Assembly (NCBI GenBank): GCA_028873865.1
Contig: JAPPNI010000015.1
Location: 147,294-211,293 of the forward strand
Length of the DNA stretch: 64,000 nt
DNA from: Chloroflexota bacterium
Lineage (GTDB): Bacteria > Chloroflexota > Dehalococcoidia > Bin125
Direction: 5' to 3'
The translations under genes were made by a program, and so were the position numbers. Shown here piece after piece: positions 42,034 to 49,838 of the stretch (within the stretch, counting starts at the first letter, position 1; the number at the start of each line of letters is the position of its first letter). Under the pieces are notes generated by a model. It saw only the letters and a program-made list of their open reading frames with translations. It did not search any database and was not told the DNA's origin.

Positions 42034-43224
42034 ATGGCAACGGACGGACGAATGGACTTCGGCATCTTCATGGCGCCATTCCACCGCGTGGGCGAAAATC
42101 CCTCGCTGGCGATCCACCGCGACCTCGAACTGGTCCAGTGGCTCGACCAACTCGGCTACGACGAAGCCTGGATCGGCGAGCATCACTCCGCCGGCTGGGA
42201 GTTGATCGCCTCGCCCGAGGTCTTCATCGCCGCCGCCGCCGAGCGGACCAGCAACATCCGCCTCGGCACCGGGGTTATCTCGCTGCCCTATCACCACCCG
42301 CTGATGGTCGTCGACCGCATGATCCAGCTCGATCACATGACCCGCGGCCGCGTGATGATGGGCGTCGGACCCGGCGCTCTCTCCTCCGACGCCCGAATGA
42401 TGGGCATCGACCCGCTCTACCAGCGCCAGCGCATGGACGAGTCCCTGCAGGGCATCCTCGCCCTGCTCAGGCAGGACGGTCCGGTCAACATGAAGACCGA
42501 CTGGTTCGAGCTCACCGACGCCCGTCTCCAGGTCTCGCCCTACACCAAGCCTCACTTCGAGATGGCTGTCGCCTCGACCGTCTCCCCCGCCGGCCGGCAG
42601 ATGGCCGGCAAGTACGGCATGGGCATGCTCAGCATCGGCGTCTACCTGCCCGGCGGACGCTCCAACCTCGAAGGCCAGTGGGCCGAGGTTGAAGAGGTCG
42701 CCGAGCGCGAAGGCCAGACCGTCGACCGCAACAAGTGGCGACTCGTCATCCCCATGTACATCGCCGAGACCCGCGAGCAGGCCTTCAACGAGGCCCGAGA
42801 CGGCTGGCGCGCCTGGCAGATCGACTACTTCCGCGACACCCTCCAGGCCGTCCTCCCCGGCACCGCCGAGACGCCCGAGGGCGCCGTCGAGACCGGCGGC
42901 GCGATCATCGGCGACCCCAACGACGCGATCAAGGCAATCGAAATCCTGCAGGAGAACTCCGGCGGTTTCGGCGGCCTGATGATGCTCGCCCACGAGTGGG
43001 CCAACCGCGAGGGCATCCGCCGCTCATACGAACTCTTCGCCCGCTACGTCGCGCCCAGGTTCCAGGGACAGCTCGAGTCGGTCCGGGGCACCCAGCAATG
43101 GGTCGCCACTGGCGGCGGAGCCGTCTCCTTTAGCCGCAACGACGTCCTCGCCAAGGCCTTCCAGGACGCCGGCCAGGACGTCCCCGACTTCCTCCAGGCC
43201 CCCGCCGAGGCCGCCTCCGACTAG
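42034..43224 (+). CDS. LLM class flavin-dependent oxidoreductase (2 of 4)
   Basis: A 396-aa luciferase-like monooxygenase: D-F-G-I-F-M-A-P-F-H, W-I-G-E-H-H-S-A-G-W, I-R-L-G-T-G-V-I-S-L-P-Y-H-H-P, L-D-H-M-T-R-G-R-V-M-M-G-V-G-P-G and D-E-S-L-Q-G-I-L-A-L-L. The E-H-H and Y-H-H-P elements are those of FMN-dependent bacterial-luciferase-type enzymes, which oxidise aldehydes, alkanes or terpenoids. Ribosome site GGGGGA precedes the ATG at 42034; an ATG at 42022 lies inside that site. It is longer than the other three LLM genes through a C-terminal helical extension. The stop overlaps the convergent aminotransferase by 4 bases. Confidence 0.9.
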   Translation: MATDGRMDFGIFMAPFHRVGENPSLAIHRDLELVQWLDQLGYDEAWIGEHHSAGWELIASPEVFIAAAAERTSNIRLGTGVISLPYHHPLMVVDRMIQLDHMTRGRVMMGVGPGALSSDARMMGIDPLYQRQRMDESLQGILALLRQDGPVNMKTDWFELTDARLQVSPYTKPHFEMAVASTVSPAGRQMAGKYGMGMLSIGVYLPGGRSNLEGQWAEVEEVAEREGQTVDRNKWRLVIPMYIAETREQAFNEARDGWRAWQIDYFRDTLQAVLPGTAETPEGAVETGGAIIGDPNDAIKAIEILQENSGGFGGLMMLAHEWANREGIRRSYELFARYVAPRFQGQLESVRGTQQWVATGGGAVSFSRNDVLAKAFQDAGQDVPDFLQAPAEAASD

Positions 43225-44516
43225 CCGCCGTTCGCAGCCCGGTGGAACGCCCGGCTCAGACGCTCGGCCGCCTCTTCCAGCCTCGCCGCCGGCGGCCATG
43301 AGTAGGCCAGCCGCACCGACTCGCCGTCGTCTCCGACATCGTTGCCGGGATAGAACCGATTGCCCGAGGGGAAGCTCAGACCGTCCTCGGCCGCGAAGTC
43401 GCGGACGGCGTCGCCCGTCAGGCCGTTGCGCAGCTTGAGCCAGAGGAAGAATCCGCCCGCCGGCTCAACCACATCGAAGTACGGCTCGCCGTACGGTTCC
43501 AGTGCGCCCGCCAGGGTCTTCGCCTTCAGCGCGTACAGTTTCCGCATCTCCTCGACGTGCTCGCGGAAGTTGCCCCGCACCATGTACTCGTGCAGCATCC
43601 GGTGCAGCAGCGGGCTGTTGCCCATGTCGAAACGCGCCGGCACCATCGCCTGGATCCAGTCCGGCCGAGCCTGCACCCAGCCGACCCGCAAACCGGTCGC
43701 GATCACCTTCGAGAACGTGCCCACCGTCAGCACCCCGTAGCCGTCGGTCAACTCCGACAGCGTCGGTGGCGGCGCGCCGTCGAAATACAGCTCCGAGTAC
43801 GCGTGATCCTCCATCAGCAGGACCTGCTTGCGAGCCGCCAGCTCGATCAGGTCGAGCCGCCGCTGCAGCGTCATCGTCAGGCCGGTCGGGTTGTGGAACG
43901 TGGGCTGCGTGTAGATCAGCTTGACTCGCCGGCCCTCCGCCTCAAGCCGGTCGATCGTCGACTCCAGCTCGTCCAGCTTCAGTCCTTCCTCGTCCATACC
44001 CACGCCGACCACGTCCGCCTGCTTGCCCCGCATCGTCCGCAGCGATCCCGCGAACGTCGGGATCTCGGTGATCACCACGTCGCCCGGGTCGAGGAACGAC
44101 GCGCAGATCGACTCGATCGCCCCCGCCGCTCCGTTGGTCAGCAGGTACCAGTCCGCGCTCGGTCGGCCCGGATGGTTGCGGGCGAAGTAGCTCGCGATCT
44201 CGTCGCGCAGCGGCTCGAAACCCTGCGCTCCGCCGTACACCAGTGGGGCGTCGCCGGGATGCTCCAGCACCCGGCTCATGGCCGCCAGCAGCTCGTGCCG
44301 GGGTTGCGTCTCCGCGTCCGGGATCCCCCCGCCGAGGGAAATCGGGGGCAGCGCGCTCCTCGGCGACGACCCGCCCAGGCCCCACTCGGTCGCGTTACCG
44401 GCCGACATCCCCCGAGTCGCGATGCTCGTGCCCAGCATCGACGGGAATCGCTCCCACGCCTCACGCGCTGCCGTGGCGGCGGTGCTATCGAGCGGGGCGT
44501 TCAACGGGTCGGGCAT
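43221..44516 (-). CDS. PLP-dependent aminotransferase (class I/II)
   Basis: A 431-aa fold-type I PLP enzyme. The PLP-binding Lys is in V-G-T-F-S-K-V-I-A-T-G-L-R-V-G-W. Other blocks: L-V-Y-G-G-A-Q-G-F-E-P-L-R, T-N-G-A-A-G-A-I-E, T-Q-P-T-F-H-N-P-T-G and E-D-H-A-Y-S-E-L-Y-F. It resembles the aminotransferase domain of MocR/2-aminoadipate-type enzymes but has no HTH domain. The ATG at 44516 has GGAG upstream and begins the aligned region. The open frame extending to 44831 runs into non-coding repeat DNA. The donor and acceptor are unknown. Confidence 0.9.
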   Translation of the reverse strand: MPDPLNAPLDSTAATAAREAWERFPSMLGTSIATRGMSAGNATEWGLGGSSPRSALPPISLGGGIPDAETQPRHELLAAMSRVLEHPGDAPLVYGGAQGFEPLRDEIASYFARNHPGRPSADWYLLTNGAAGAIESICASFLDPGDVVITEIPTFAGSLRTMRGKQADVVGVGMDEEGLKLDELESTIDRLEAEGRRVKLIYTQPTFHNPTGLTMTLQRRLDLIELAARKQVLLMEDHAYSELYFDGAPPPTLSELTDGYGVLTVGTFSKVIATGLRVGWVQARPDWIQAMVPARFDMGNSPLLHRMLHEYMVRGNFREHVEEMRKLYALKAKTLAGALEPYGEPYFDVVEPAGGFFLWLKLRNGLTGDAVRDFAAEDGLSFPSGNRFYPGNDVGDDGESVRLAYSWPPAARLEEAAERLSRAFHRAANGG

Positions 44517-44841
44517 GGCGGTCTCCACGACTGGAAATCGGAGCGTTGCACGGCAAGTTTCCAGCTTAGAGCCTGCCCGGGCACCTGGAACCGTGCATCT
44601 CGAACATGTTGTCTGGGCAACTCCAACCCTCCGGTCCCGCCTCGACGGGCTGCCCTCACCGATGTACATTTGTGCGAAGTAACGCAGCGTACGAAGAGAG
44701 GTCACATGCCGGTCGCGCTTCTGCAACCTGGACGCTCGCTCGGTCAGCAATTTGCCAGGATTGTGCCAATCCACCTCAGAAACCCGCGCAAAACTGACAA
44801 AACCTGTCCCCAATTGTCCATTTCCGCCCACCCCGATCGTG

Positions 44842-44862
44842 CGATCTCCCGTAAAACACTGG
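44842..44862 (+). repeat. Copy B1 of the conserved intergenic core
   Basis: Same 21-nt core as at 13424-13444 and 45097-45117, including CCCGTAAAACACTGG. As in copy A, an A-rich segment ending in ATTCG follows about 30 nt later. The 10-bp array is only faintly visible upstream (about 44781-44810), so this copy is degenerate. Confidence 0.8.
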
Positions 44863-44924
44863 ACTTCGTCCCATTTTCTGCCTCAGAAGAAAAAATTCGC
44901 CGCAAGCTGGGCCCCGCGCTCCCT

Positions 44925-44947
44925 GTCCCCCGCTCGGAGGCGGGGAC
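44925..44947. terminator. G/C-rich hairpin in the repeat region
   Basis: GTCCCC pairs with GGGGAC, extended by three inner pairs with one bulge and a CGGA loop. A pyrimidine-rich run (TCTCCCTCTTTC) follows on the plus strand. It may end a transcript that starts near copy B1; weak evidence. Confidence 0.3.
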
Positions 44948-44982
44948 TCGCTCTCCCTCTTTCATCACAGCACCGCCCGCAA

Positions 44983-45018
44983 GCGAACGAATCCGAACAA
45001 AACCGAACAGAACCGAAC
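44983..45018 (+). repeat. 10-bp-period CCGAAC array
   Basis: G/C-CGAAC units start at 44983, 44993, 45003 and 45013, exactly 10 bp apart and separated by A-rich tetramers. The same unit type, on the opposite strand, forms the array at 56486-56521. It stands just upstream of the CCTGAA array of copy B2. Confidence 0.8.
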
Positions 45019-45037
45019 GCCTTCAGCCTGCAATCCG

Positions 45038-45117
45038 CCTGAACAGGACTGAAGAAACCTGAAAGAACCTGAAAAAACCTGAAAGCCCGGAACGCACGAT
45101 CTCCCGTAAAACACTGG
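45038..45117 (+). repeat. Copy B2 of the array-plus-core intergenic element
   Basis: CCTGAA-type units begin at 45038, 45048, 45058, 45068 and 45078 (the second reads ACTGAA), an exact 10-bp period. After a 13-nt spacer comes the 21-nt core at 45097-45117. Array type, spacer length and core match copy A. The core ends 90 nt before the ATG of the LLM gene at 45208, against 87 nt in copy A, which suggests the distance to the gene matters. Confidence 0.85.
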
Positions 45118-45207
45118 AAATCGTGTCTCCCAACCCCTCCAGAAGAAAGTTTGGGCCGAAAACCTGAAAGCCGCAGGACCCGCGCGACGCCACTGTAGGA
45201 TCGTCCC

Positions 45208-46263
45208 ATGCCTTCCGACATCCGCCCCGATATCCGACTTGGCGTGCTCGATCAGATCCCCATCCGCGAGGGCGGAACCGCCGCGACGGCGATCAACGAG
45301 ACCTTCGAGTTGGCCCAGACCTGCGACCGCCTCGGTTACTCGCGCTACTGGCTGGCCGAGCATCACAACGCCGGCTCGCTCGCCTGCGCCTCGCCTGAAG
45401 TCTTAATCCCCCAGGTTGCCTGGCGCACCTCGCAGATCCGCGTCGGCTCCGGCGGCATCATGCTCCCCCACTACAGCTCGCTCAAGGTCGCCGAAAATTT
45501 CCGCACCATGACGACCCAGTTCCCCGGCCGGATCGATCTCGGCGTCGGCCGCGCACCCGGCTCCGACGGCCGCACTGCGCGGGCGCTGGTGCACGGGCCG
45601 GGCGCGCTCGGCATCGACCACTTCCCCGAGCAACTCCTCGATCTCTACGGCTGGCTCGCCGACGACCTCCCGCCCGACCACCAGTACCGCGAAGTCCGAG
45701 CCGCCCCGCCAGGAGCGCCGATGCCCGAACTCTGGCTGCTCGGTTCCTCGCACTACGGCGGACACGTCGCCGCCGAGCTCGGTTGGTCCCACTGCTTCGC
45801 CCACTTCATCTCGCCCGAAGGCGGCGAGCAGGTCGTCCGTAAGTACCGCGAAAGATTCCAGCCCTCGCCGGTCAGCCCCGAGCCGAGAGCCTCGTTGGGC
45901 GTTTCGGTCACCGTCGCCGAGACCGATGAAGAGGCGGAACAGCTCTGCTGGAGCCGTTGGTGCTGGCGGATCAAGGGCAATCGCGGCGCCCGCGGCGGCA
46001 TCCCCTCAGTCGAGGAAGCCATGAACTTCCCCTACTCCCAGCCCGAGCTCGACTACATCGGCTACATGCAGAACCGCAGCATCCACGGCTCGCCGCAGCG
46101 CGTCCGCGAGAAGCTGGAGCAACTGGCCCAGACCTACGACGTCGACGAATTCATCGCGCTCACGATCACCTTCGACTTCGCCGCCCGCATCCGTTCCTAC
46201 GAACTCCTCGCCGACGTCTTCGAACTGCCCCGCCCCGAACTCACGCAAGCGGTGGCTGATTGA
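45208..46263 (+). CDS. LLM class flavin-dependent oxidoreductase, MsnO8-type (3 of 4)
   Basis: A 351-aa luciferase-like protein of the YhbW/MsnO8 group: L-G-V-L-D-Q-I-P-I at the start, Y-W-L-A-E-H-H-N-A-G, G-S-G-G-I-M-L-P-H-Y-S-S-L-K-V-A-E, and G-R-I-D-L-G-V-G-R-A-P-G-S-D. These are FMN-using members with no settled substrate. AGGA lies 7 bases before the ATG. The gene is preceded by the B2 repeat element, which ends 90 nt upstream. Its last 23 bases overlap the convergent phosphomannomutase gene. Confidence 0.9.
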   Translation: MPSDIRPDIRLGVLDQIPIREGGTAATAINETFELAQTCDRLGYSRYWLAEHHNAGSLACASPEVLIPQVAWRTSQIRVGSGGIMLPHYSSLKVAENFRTMTTQFPGRIDLGVGRAPGSDGRTARALVHGPGALGIDHFPEQLLDLYGWLADDLPPDHQYREVRAAPPGAPMPELWLLGSSHYGGHVAAELGWSHCFAHFISPEGGEQVVRKYRERFQPSPVSPEPRASLGVSVTVAETDEEAEQLCWSRWCWRIKGNRGARGGIPSVEEAMNFPYSQPELDYIGYMQNRSIHGSPQRVREKLEQLAQTYDVDEFIALTITFDFAARIRSYELLADVFELPRPELTQAVAD

Positions 46264-47668
46264 TCAGAGGCGTCGGATCCAGCCCCGCCCCCTCCAGGAT
46301 CTCGGCCGCAATCCGCTGAGCGATCACATAGCCCGAGTCGTCCCGACCCTCAACCAACACGGTCAGATACGGCGTCGTATTGGAAGCCCGAATCACGCAC
46401 CACGAGCCCTCCGCCTGCTCCGAGAGATCGATCCGCGCCCCGTCGATCTCATTCGTCGGCCACCGCCCCTGCGCCTCCTCGGCGATCCGAGCCGCCACAT
46501 CGTGCTTGCGATCGTCCGCACAGGCAATCTTGACCTCCGGCGATATTGGATATCGCGGGATCGAGTCGAGCAACGGTTCAAGCGCGGTCCCAGACGCAAT
46601 CTGAGCGATCCGGCAGGCCGTGCGCACCGCGTCGTCGCTGTAGTGCGGCGGGTCATCCAGCCGGTAGAAGTAATGGGTCGATGCCTCGCCCCCGAAGTCG
46701 ATACCGCCGTCCCGCATCGCGTACTTGCCCAGCGAGTGCCCGACCGGACCAAACACGGCTCGCCCGCCGAGCCCTTCGATGTGATCGATCACGGCCCGAG
46801 AAGTCTTCACATCGACATGGATCAACGCTCGCGGGTGCCCGGACAGCCAGTCCTGAGCCAGCAGCGCCAGCACCTGGTCGGGCCCAGCCCGCCGTCCACG
46901 CCCGTCGACCAGTCCCAGCCGATCGCCGTCGCCGTCGAACGCAAACCCGAGATCAGCGCCCGAATCGGAGACGAACCGGGCCAGCTCTGCCACGTTGGCC
47001 GCATGCTGCGGATCGGCCGGATGCGGCGGCTCAGGCTCCTCCGGGTCATCATTGATCGCGATTACCTCGCACCCGATCCCCCGCAACGCCGCTCCCGCCG
47101 TCACGGTCGCGACACCGTTGCCGGGATCGATCGCGACCCGCAGCGGACGCCGCAGTCCAAACGAGTCGGCCAGGCTGCGAACATAGGCTGGCCTCGGGCT
47201 CCACAGGCTGCGCTCGCCCTGACGCTCGCCGGCAGATACGCCCGACGCAACACGGTCGGCGACCGCCTGGATCTCGCCCGGCGAGAGCGGCATCGCGTCT
47301 GTGTGGAGCAGCTTGATCCCGTTGTCCTCGGCTCGATTGTGAGAAGCCGTGACGACCAGTCCGGCGGTGGGACGTTCCTGCGTCAGCAGCGCGGTGCTCC
47401 AGTAGACCAGCGGCGACGGCGCTCGGCCGATGTCGACGACGTCCAGCCCGGCGTCAAGCAACCCCGCAATCGCGGCCTGTTGCAGCGCCGGCGTGCTCGG
47501 TCGGTGATCCCCGCCGACCACCACCCGTTCCGCCGAATCGACCAGCTCAGCAAAAGCCAGCGCAACCCGAATCGCCAGGTCCGGTGTTAGCAACGCATCG
47601 GCGCCGAGCGCAAGACCGCGGATGTCGTAGGCCCGGAAAATCTCACGCGGAATCGGCGAGGCGCTCAT
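46241..47668 (-). CDS. Phosphomannomutase/phosphoglucomutase, copy 1
   Basis: A 475-aa alpha-D-phosphohexomutase. The phosphoserine loop is T-A-S109-H-N, the Mg loop D-G-D-G-D-R, the sugar loop G-G-E-A-S-T-H, and the phosphate-binding loop R-A-S-N-T-T-P. All four domains are present. It converts mannose-6-P or glucose-6-P to the 1-phosphate for nucleotide-sugar synthesis. The Mg loop is intact. A second, diverged copy lies at 48358-49797. The sugar-loop E-A-S replaces the more usual E-x-S-G seen in copy 2 (E-T-S-G), which may change substrate choice. Divergent from the unknown gene at 47688 with only 19 bases between start codons. Confidence 0.93.
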   Translation of the reverse strand: MSASPIPREIFRAYDIRGLALGADALLTPDLAIRVALAFAELVDSAERVVVGGDHRPSTPALQQAAIAGLLDAGLDVVDIGRAPSPLVYWSTALLTQERPTAGLVVTASHNRAEDNGIKLLHTDAMPLSPGEIQAVADRVASGVSAGERQGERSLWSPRPAYVRSLADSFGLRRPLRVAIDPGNGVATVTAGAALRGIGCEVIAINDDPEEPEPPHPADPQHAANVAELARFVSDSGADLGFAFDGDGDRLGLVDGRGRRAGPDQVLALLAQDWLSGHPRALIHVDVKTSRAVIDHIEGLGGRAVFGPVGHSLGKYAMRDGGIDFGGEASTHYFYRLDDPPHYSDDAVRTACRIAQIASGTALEPLLDSIPRYPISPEVKIACADDRKHDVAARIAEEAQGRWPTNEIDGARIDLSEQAEGSWCVIRASNTTPYLTVLVEGRDDSGYVIAQRIAAEILEGAGLDPTPLINQPPLA

Positions 47669-47687
47669 CGCTCACTACCCTACGGCC

Positions 47688-48365
47688 ATGCCCCTCGAGA
47701 TCTCCCAGATCGACCTCCAGCGAACCCTGTTTCGCTTCCTGACCAAGTCGGCTCGCAAGGGCGAGTTGGCCGACGCCGAGGCAGCCCTCAGGCGATTCCC
47801 GGCCAATCTCAACGTCGATCTCAAAGCGGTTGCCGACGGAATGCAGGAGCGGCTCTCGGAGATGTATCCCGAAGCACCAGACCTGCGAGGGCTGCTGGGC
47901 GGCGCAACCGACGCCGATCTGAGCGCGATGCAGGCCTTCGACTGGGTCACCATCGGGATCTACGCCTTCGGCCTGCCCCCGACCAAGACGCGTTCAGGCA
48001 CGCCGGAGAGCTCGGCCCATCGCGCGCTCAAGGAATGGGCAGCGTCCAATGGCGATGCCCTCGGAGCGCCAGAGGACGCCGTCGCAACGACCGAGCGCTG
48101 GTTCCCCTCGGGCGACGAGTCCGACGCCGCCTTCATCGGGCAATCGGAGTCGTTGATTGTCGAGGTGCGACCAGCCGGCGCAGAGCCGCACGAACTCCAA
48201 CAGGCGCTCTTCACGCTGGTCAAGATGCGAGCGGTGCGCGAAGCGGAGTTGTCGCTCGACGGTCGCAGCGACCAGGTCCGTGTCACCCTCGTGGTAGAAG
48301 AAGAGCCCGAGCCGTCGACCGACCGCCTGGCCGAGGCGCTGGGTGTCACACTCATCGTCAGATGA
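47688..48365 (+). CDS. Hypothetical protein between two phosphomannomutases
   Basis: A 225-aa acidic protein I do not recognise. The N-terminal ~110 residues look helical (L-F-R-F-L-T-K-S-A-R-K-G-E-L, then L-R-G-L-L-G-G-A-T-D-A-D-L-S-A). The C-terminal half alternates strands and helices and ends in L-G-V-T-L-I-V-R. No signal peptide or membrane segment. It is the only gene between the two mutases and is flanked by convergent and divergent neighbours, so it has its own promoter region of at most 19 bases plus mutase coding DNA. It overlaps copy 2 by 8 bases at the 3' ends. Confidence 0.65.
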   Translation: MPLEISQIDLQRTLFRFLTKSARKGELADAEAALRRFPANLNVDLKAVADGMQERLSEMYPEAPDLRGLLGGATDADLSAMQAFDWVTIGIYAFGLPPTKTRSGTPESSAHRALKEWAASNGDALGAPEDAVATTERWFPSGDESDAAFIGQSESLIVEVRPAGAEPHELQQALFTLVKMRAVREAELSLDGRSDQVRVTLVVEEEPEPSTDRLAEALGVTLIVR

Positions 48366-49797
48366 GTGGTTGCGGTCCAATCGTCGGCGATTCCTCTAAC
48401 TGCTCGGCGCCCGTCACCTCAGGATGCCGCTCAAGCGCGGCGCGAAGCTGCTCGGCCATGCGGCGATAGGTCGGCTCGTCCACGGCCTCAAAGCGCACAC
48501 TCAGCACTGGTGCCGTATTGGACGCACGGGCGTGCAGCCAGCCGTCGGCCAACTGCACCCGCGCCCCGTCGCTTCGATCGACCGTCGCGGCGGGATATCG
48601 TTTCGCAAACCACTCTCCGATGCGTTCCGCGACGGCGGCCTTGGAGCCGTCGGAGCAGGGCAGGCGCAGCTCCGGCGAGATCGGGCGCGGGTCGATCTCC
48701 GACATCTCCTCAGCCAGGGAGCGGCCGCGCTCCGACAGATACGAAAGCAGCGCACAAGCCGCGTAGACGCCATCGTCAATCCAGGGGGCGTGCTCGCCCC
48801 GCCGATACTCGGGCCCGAACATGATGTGGCCGCTGGTCTCCCCGCCGAAAGAGATGTTGCTCTCACGCATCGTGCGGCGGAAGAACGAGTAGCCGGTCCG
48901 GGTCGTCAGCGGACTGCCGCCGCGACGCCGGATGTCGTCGATCACGCTGCTACTGGTCTTGAGGTCGACCAGGACGGCGGCGTCGGGCCGACGTTCAAGC
49001 AGCGGGCGCGCCAGAACGGCGGTGAGCCAGTCGGCCTCGTAACGCTGGCCCAGGTGGTCGAGCACCCCAATCCGGTCACCGTCGCCGTCCCAGCCGACTC
49101 CAAGGTCCGCGCCGATGGTCCGCACGACGCGAGCCAGGTCGCGCATCGTCTGCGGATTCTGAGGGTCGGCAGCGTCGCTCTGGAGCGGCCGGGCGGCAGT
49201 GCGGATCGCGTGAAGTCGTGCCCCTGCGTCAATCAGAGCCAGCGGAGCGGTGAGTGTCGTCGCGCCGTTGCCGCAATCAATCGCGACTCGAAGGTCGGCG
49301 TCGCCGCCGAACCTCTCGTTGAGCATCTCAAGGTATGGCCCGACGGCGTCGACCTCGGATCGCCTGCCAGGTCCAACCCCATCTCGACGACCATGCCCGG
49401 CCACCTGTTGAATCTCTTCCGGCAACAGCGGCTGAGCGCCGTCGGCGAGCAGTTTGAACCCGTTGAACTCGGGCGGATTGTGGCTCGCCGTCACGACCAG
49501 ACCTCCGCCGAGCCCATGGCGCTCGACGGCCCAACCGATCACCGGCGTGGGAGCGAGCCCGGCGGCATCCACATCGATCCCCGCGCTCAACGCTCCGGCA
49601 ATCGCGGCCTCGTACAACTCGGAAGACGAGCCCCGGGTGTCGTGTCCAACGACCATCGCCCCCGCGCCGCGGTCAAGGAGCCACTGAGCAAACGCACTGC
49701 CGATCTGCTCGGCAACACCGGAGTCGACCTGCTCGGGCACTGTGCCGCGGATGTCATAGGCGCGGACGATCTCGGCGGGAATCGCGCTGGTCGGCAT
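48358..49797 (-). CDS. Phosphomannomutase/phosphoglucomutase, copy 2
   Basis: A 479-aa alpha-D-phosphohexomutase: phosphoserine loop T-A-S105-H-N-P, Mg loop D-G-D-G-D-R, sugar loop G-G-E-T-S-G-H, phosphate loop R-A-S-N-T-A-P. The G-G-E-T-S-G-H form is typical of bacterial ManB/AlgC enzymes. It shares its start (I-V-R-A-Y-D-I-R-G) with copy 1 but is clearly diverged, so the two are old paralogues with perhaps different sugar preference. Divergent from the DUF2157-like membrane gene, 41 bases apart. Confidence 0.93.
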   Translation of the reverse strand: MPTSAIPAEIVRAYDIRGTVPEQVDSGVAEQIGSAFAQWLLDRGAGAMVVGHDTRGSSSELYEAAIAGALSAGIDVDAAGLAPTPVIGWAVERHGLGGGLVVTASHNPPEFNGFKLLADGAQPLLPEEIQQVAGHGRRDGVGPGRRSEVDAVGPYLEMLNERFGGDADLRVAIDCGNGATTLTAPLALIDAGARLHAIRTAARPLQSDAADPQNPQTMRDLARVVRTIGADLGVGWDGDGDRIGVLDHLGQRYEADWLTAVLARPLLERRPDAAVLVDLKTSSSVIDDIRRRGGSPLTTRTGYSFFRRTMRESNISFGGETSGHIMFGPEYRRGEHAPWIDDGVYAACALLSYLSERGRSLAEEMSEIDPRPISPELRLPCSDGSKAAVAERIGEWFAKRYPAATVDRSDGARVQLADGWLHARASNTAPVLSVRFEAVDEPTYRRMAEQLRAALERHPEVTGAEQLEESPTIGPQPLI

Positions 49798-49838
49798 GAA
49801 ATCACTCTAGGCTGGCGTCGCCTGGGAGGCGGGGGCAG

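Larger units (their letters stand above)
44517..45207. other. Gene-free 691-bp stretch rich in short repeats
   Basis: The longest region of the window without a convincing gene. It holds, in order: the probable aminotransferase promoter; a 21-nt core copy at 44842-44862; a G/C-rich hairpin at 44925-44947; a 10-bp-period CCGAAC array at 44983-45018; a 10-bp-period CCTGAA array at 45038-45083; and a second 21-nt core at 45097-45117. An open frame from 44706 has a ribosome site (AGAGAGG), but its product is made of these repeats and I do not accept it. Confidence 0.75.

Noticed and set aside
40638..42692. 684-aa plus-strand open frame opposite the CoA-transferase and over the LLM gene
   Set aside because: Extremely Arg/His/Pro-rich and overlapping two well-supported genes in other frames.
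44706..45062. Small gene in the repeat region with a ribosome site
   Set aside because: The product is built from the intergenic repeats, whose 10-bp period is not a multiple of 3. A shared peptide over the core copies reflects identical DNA, not coding.
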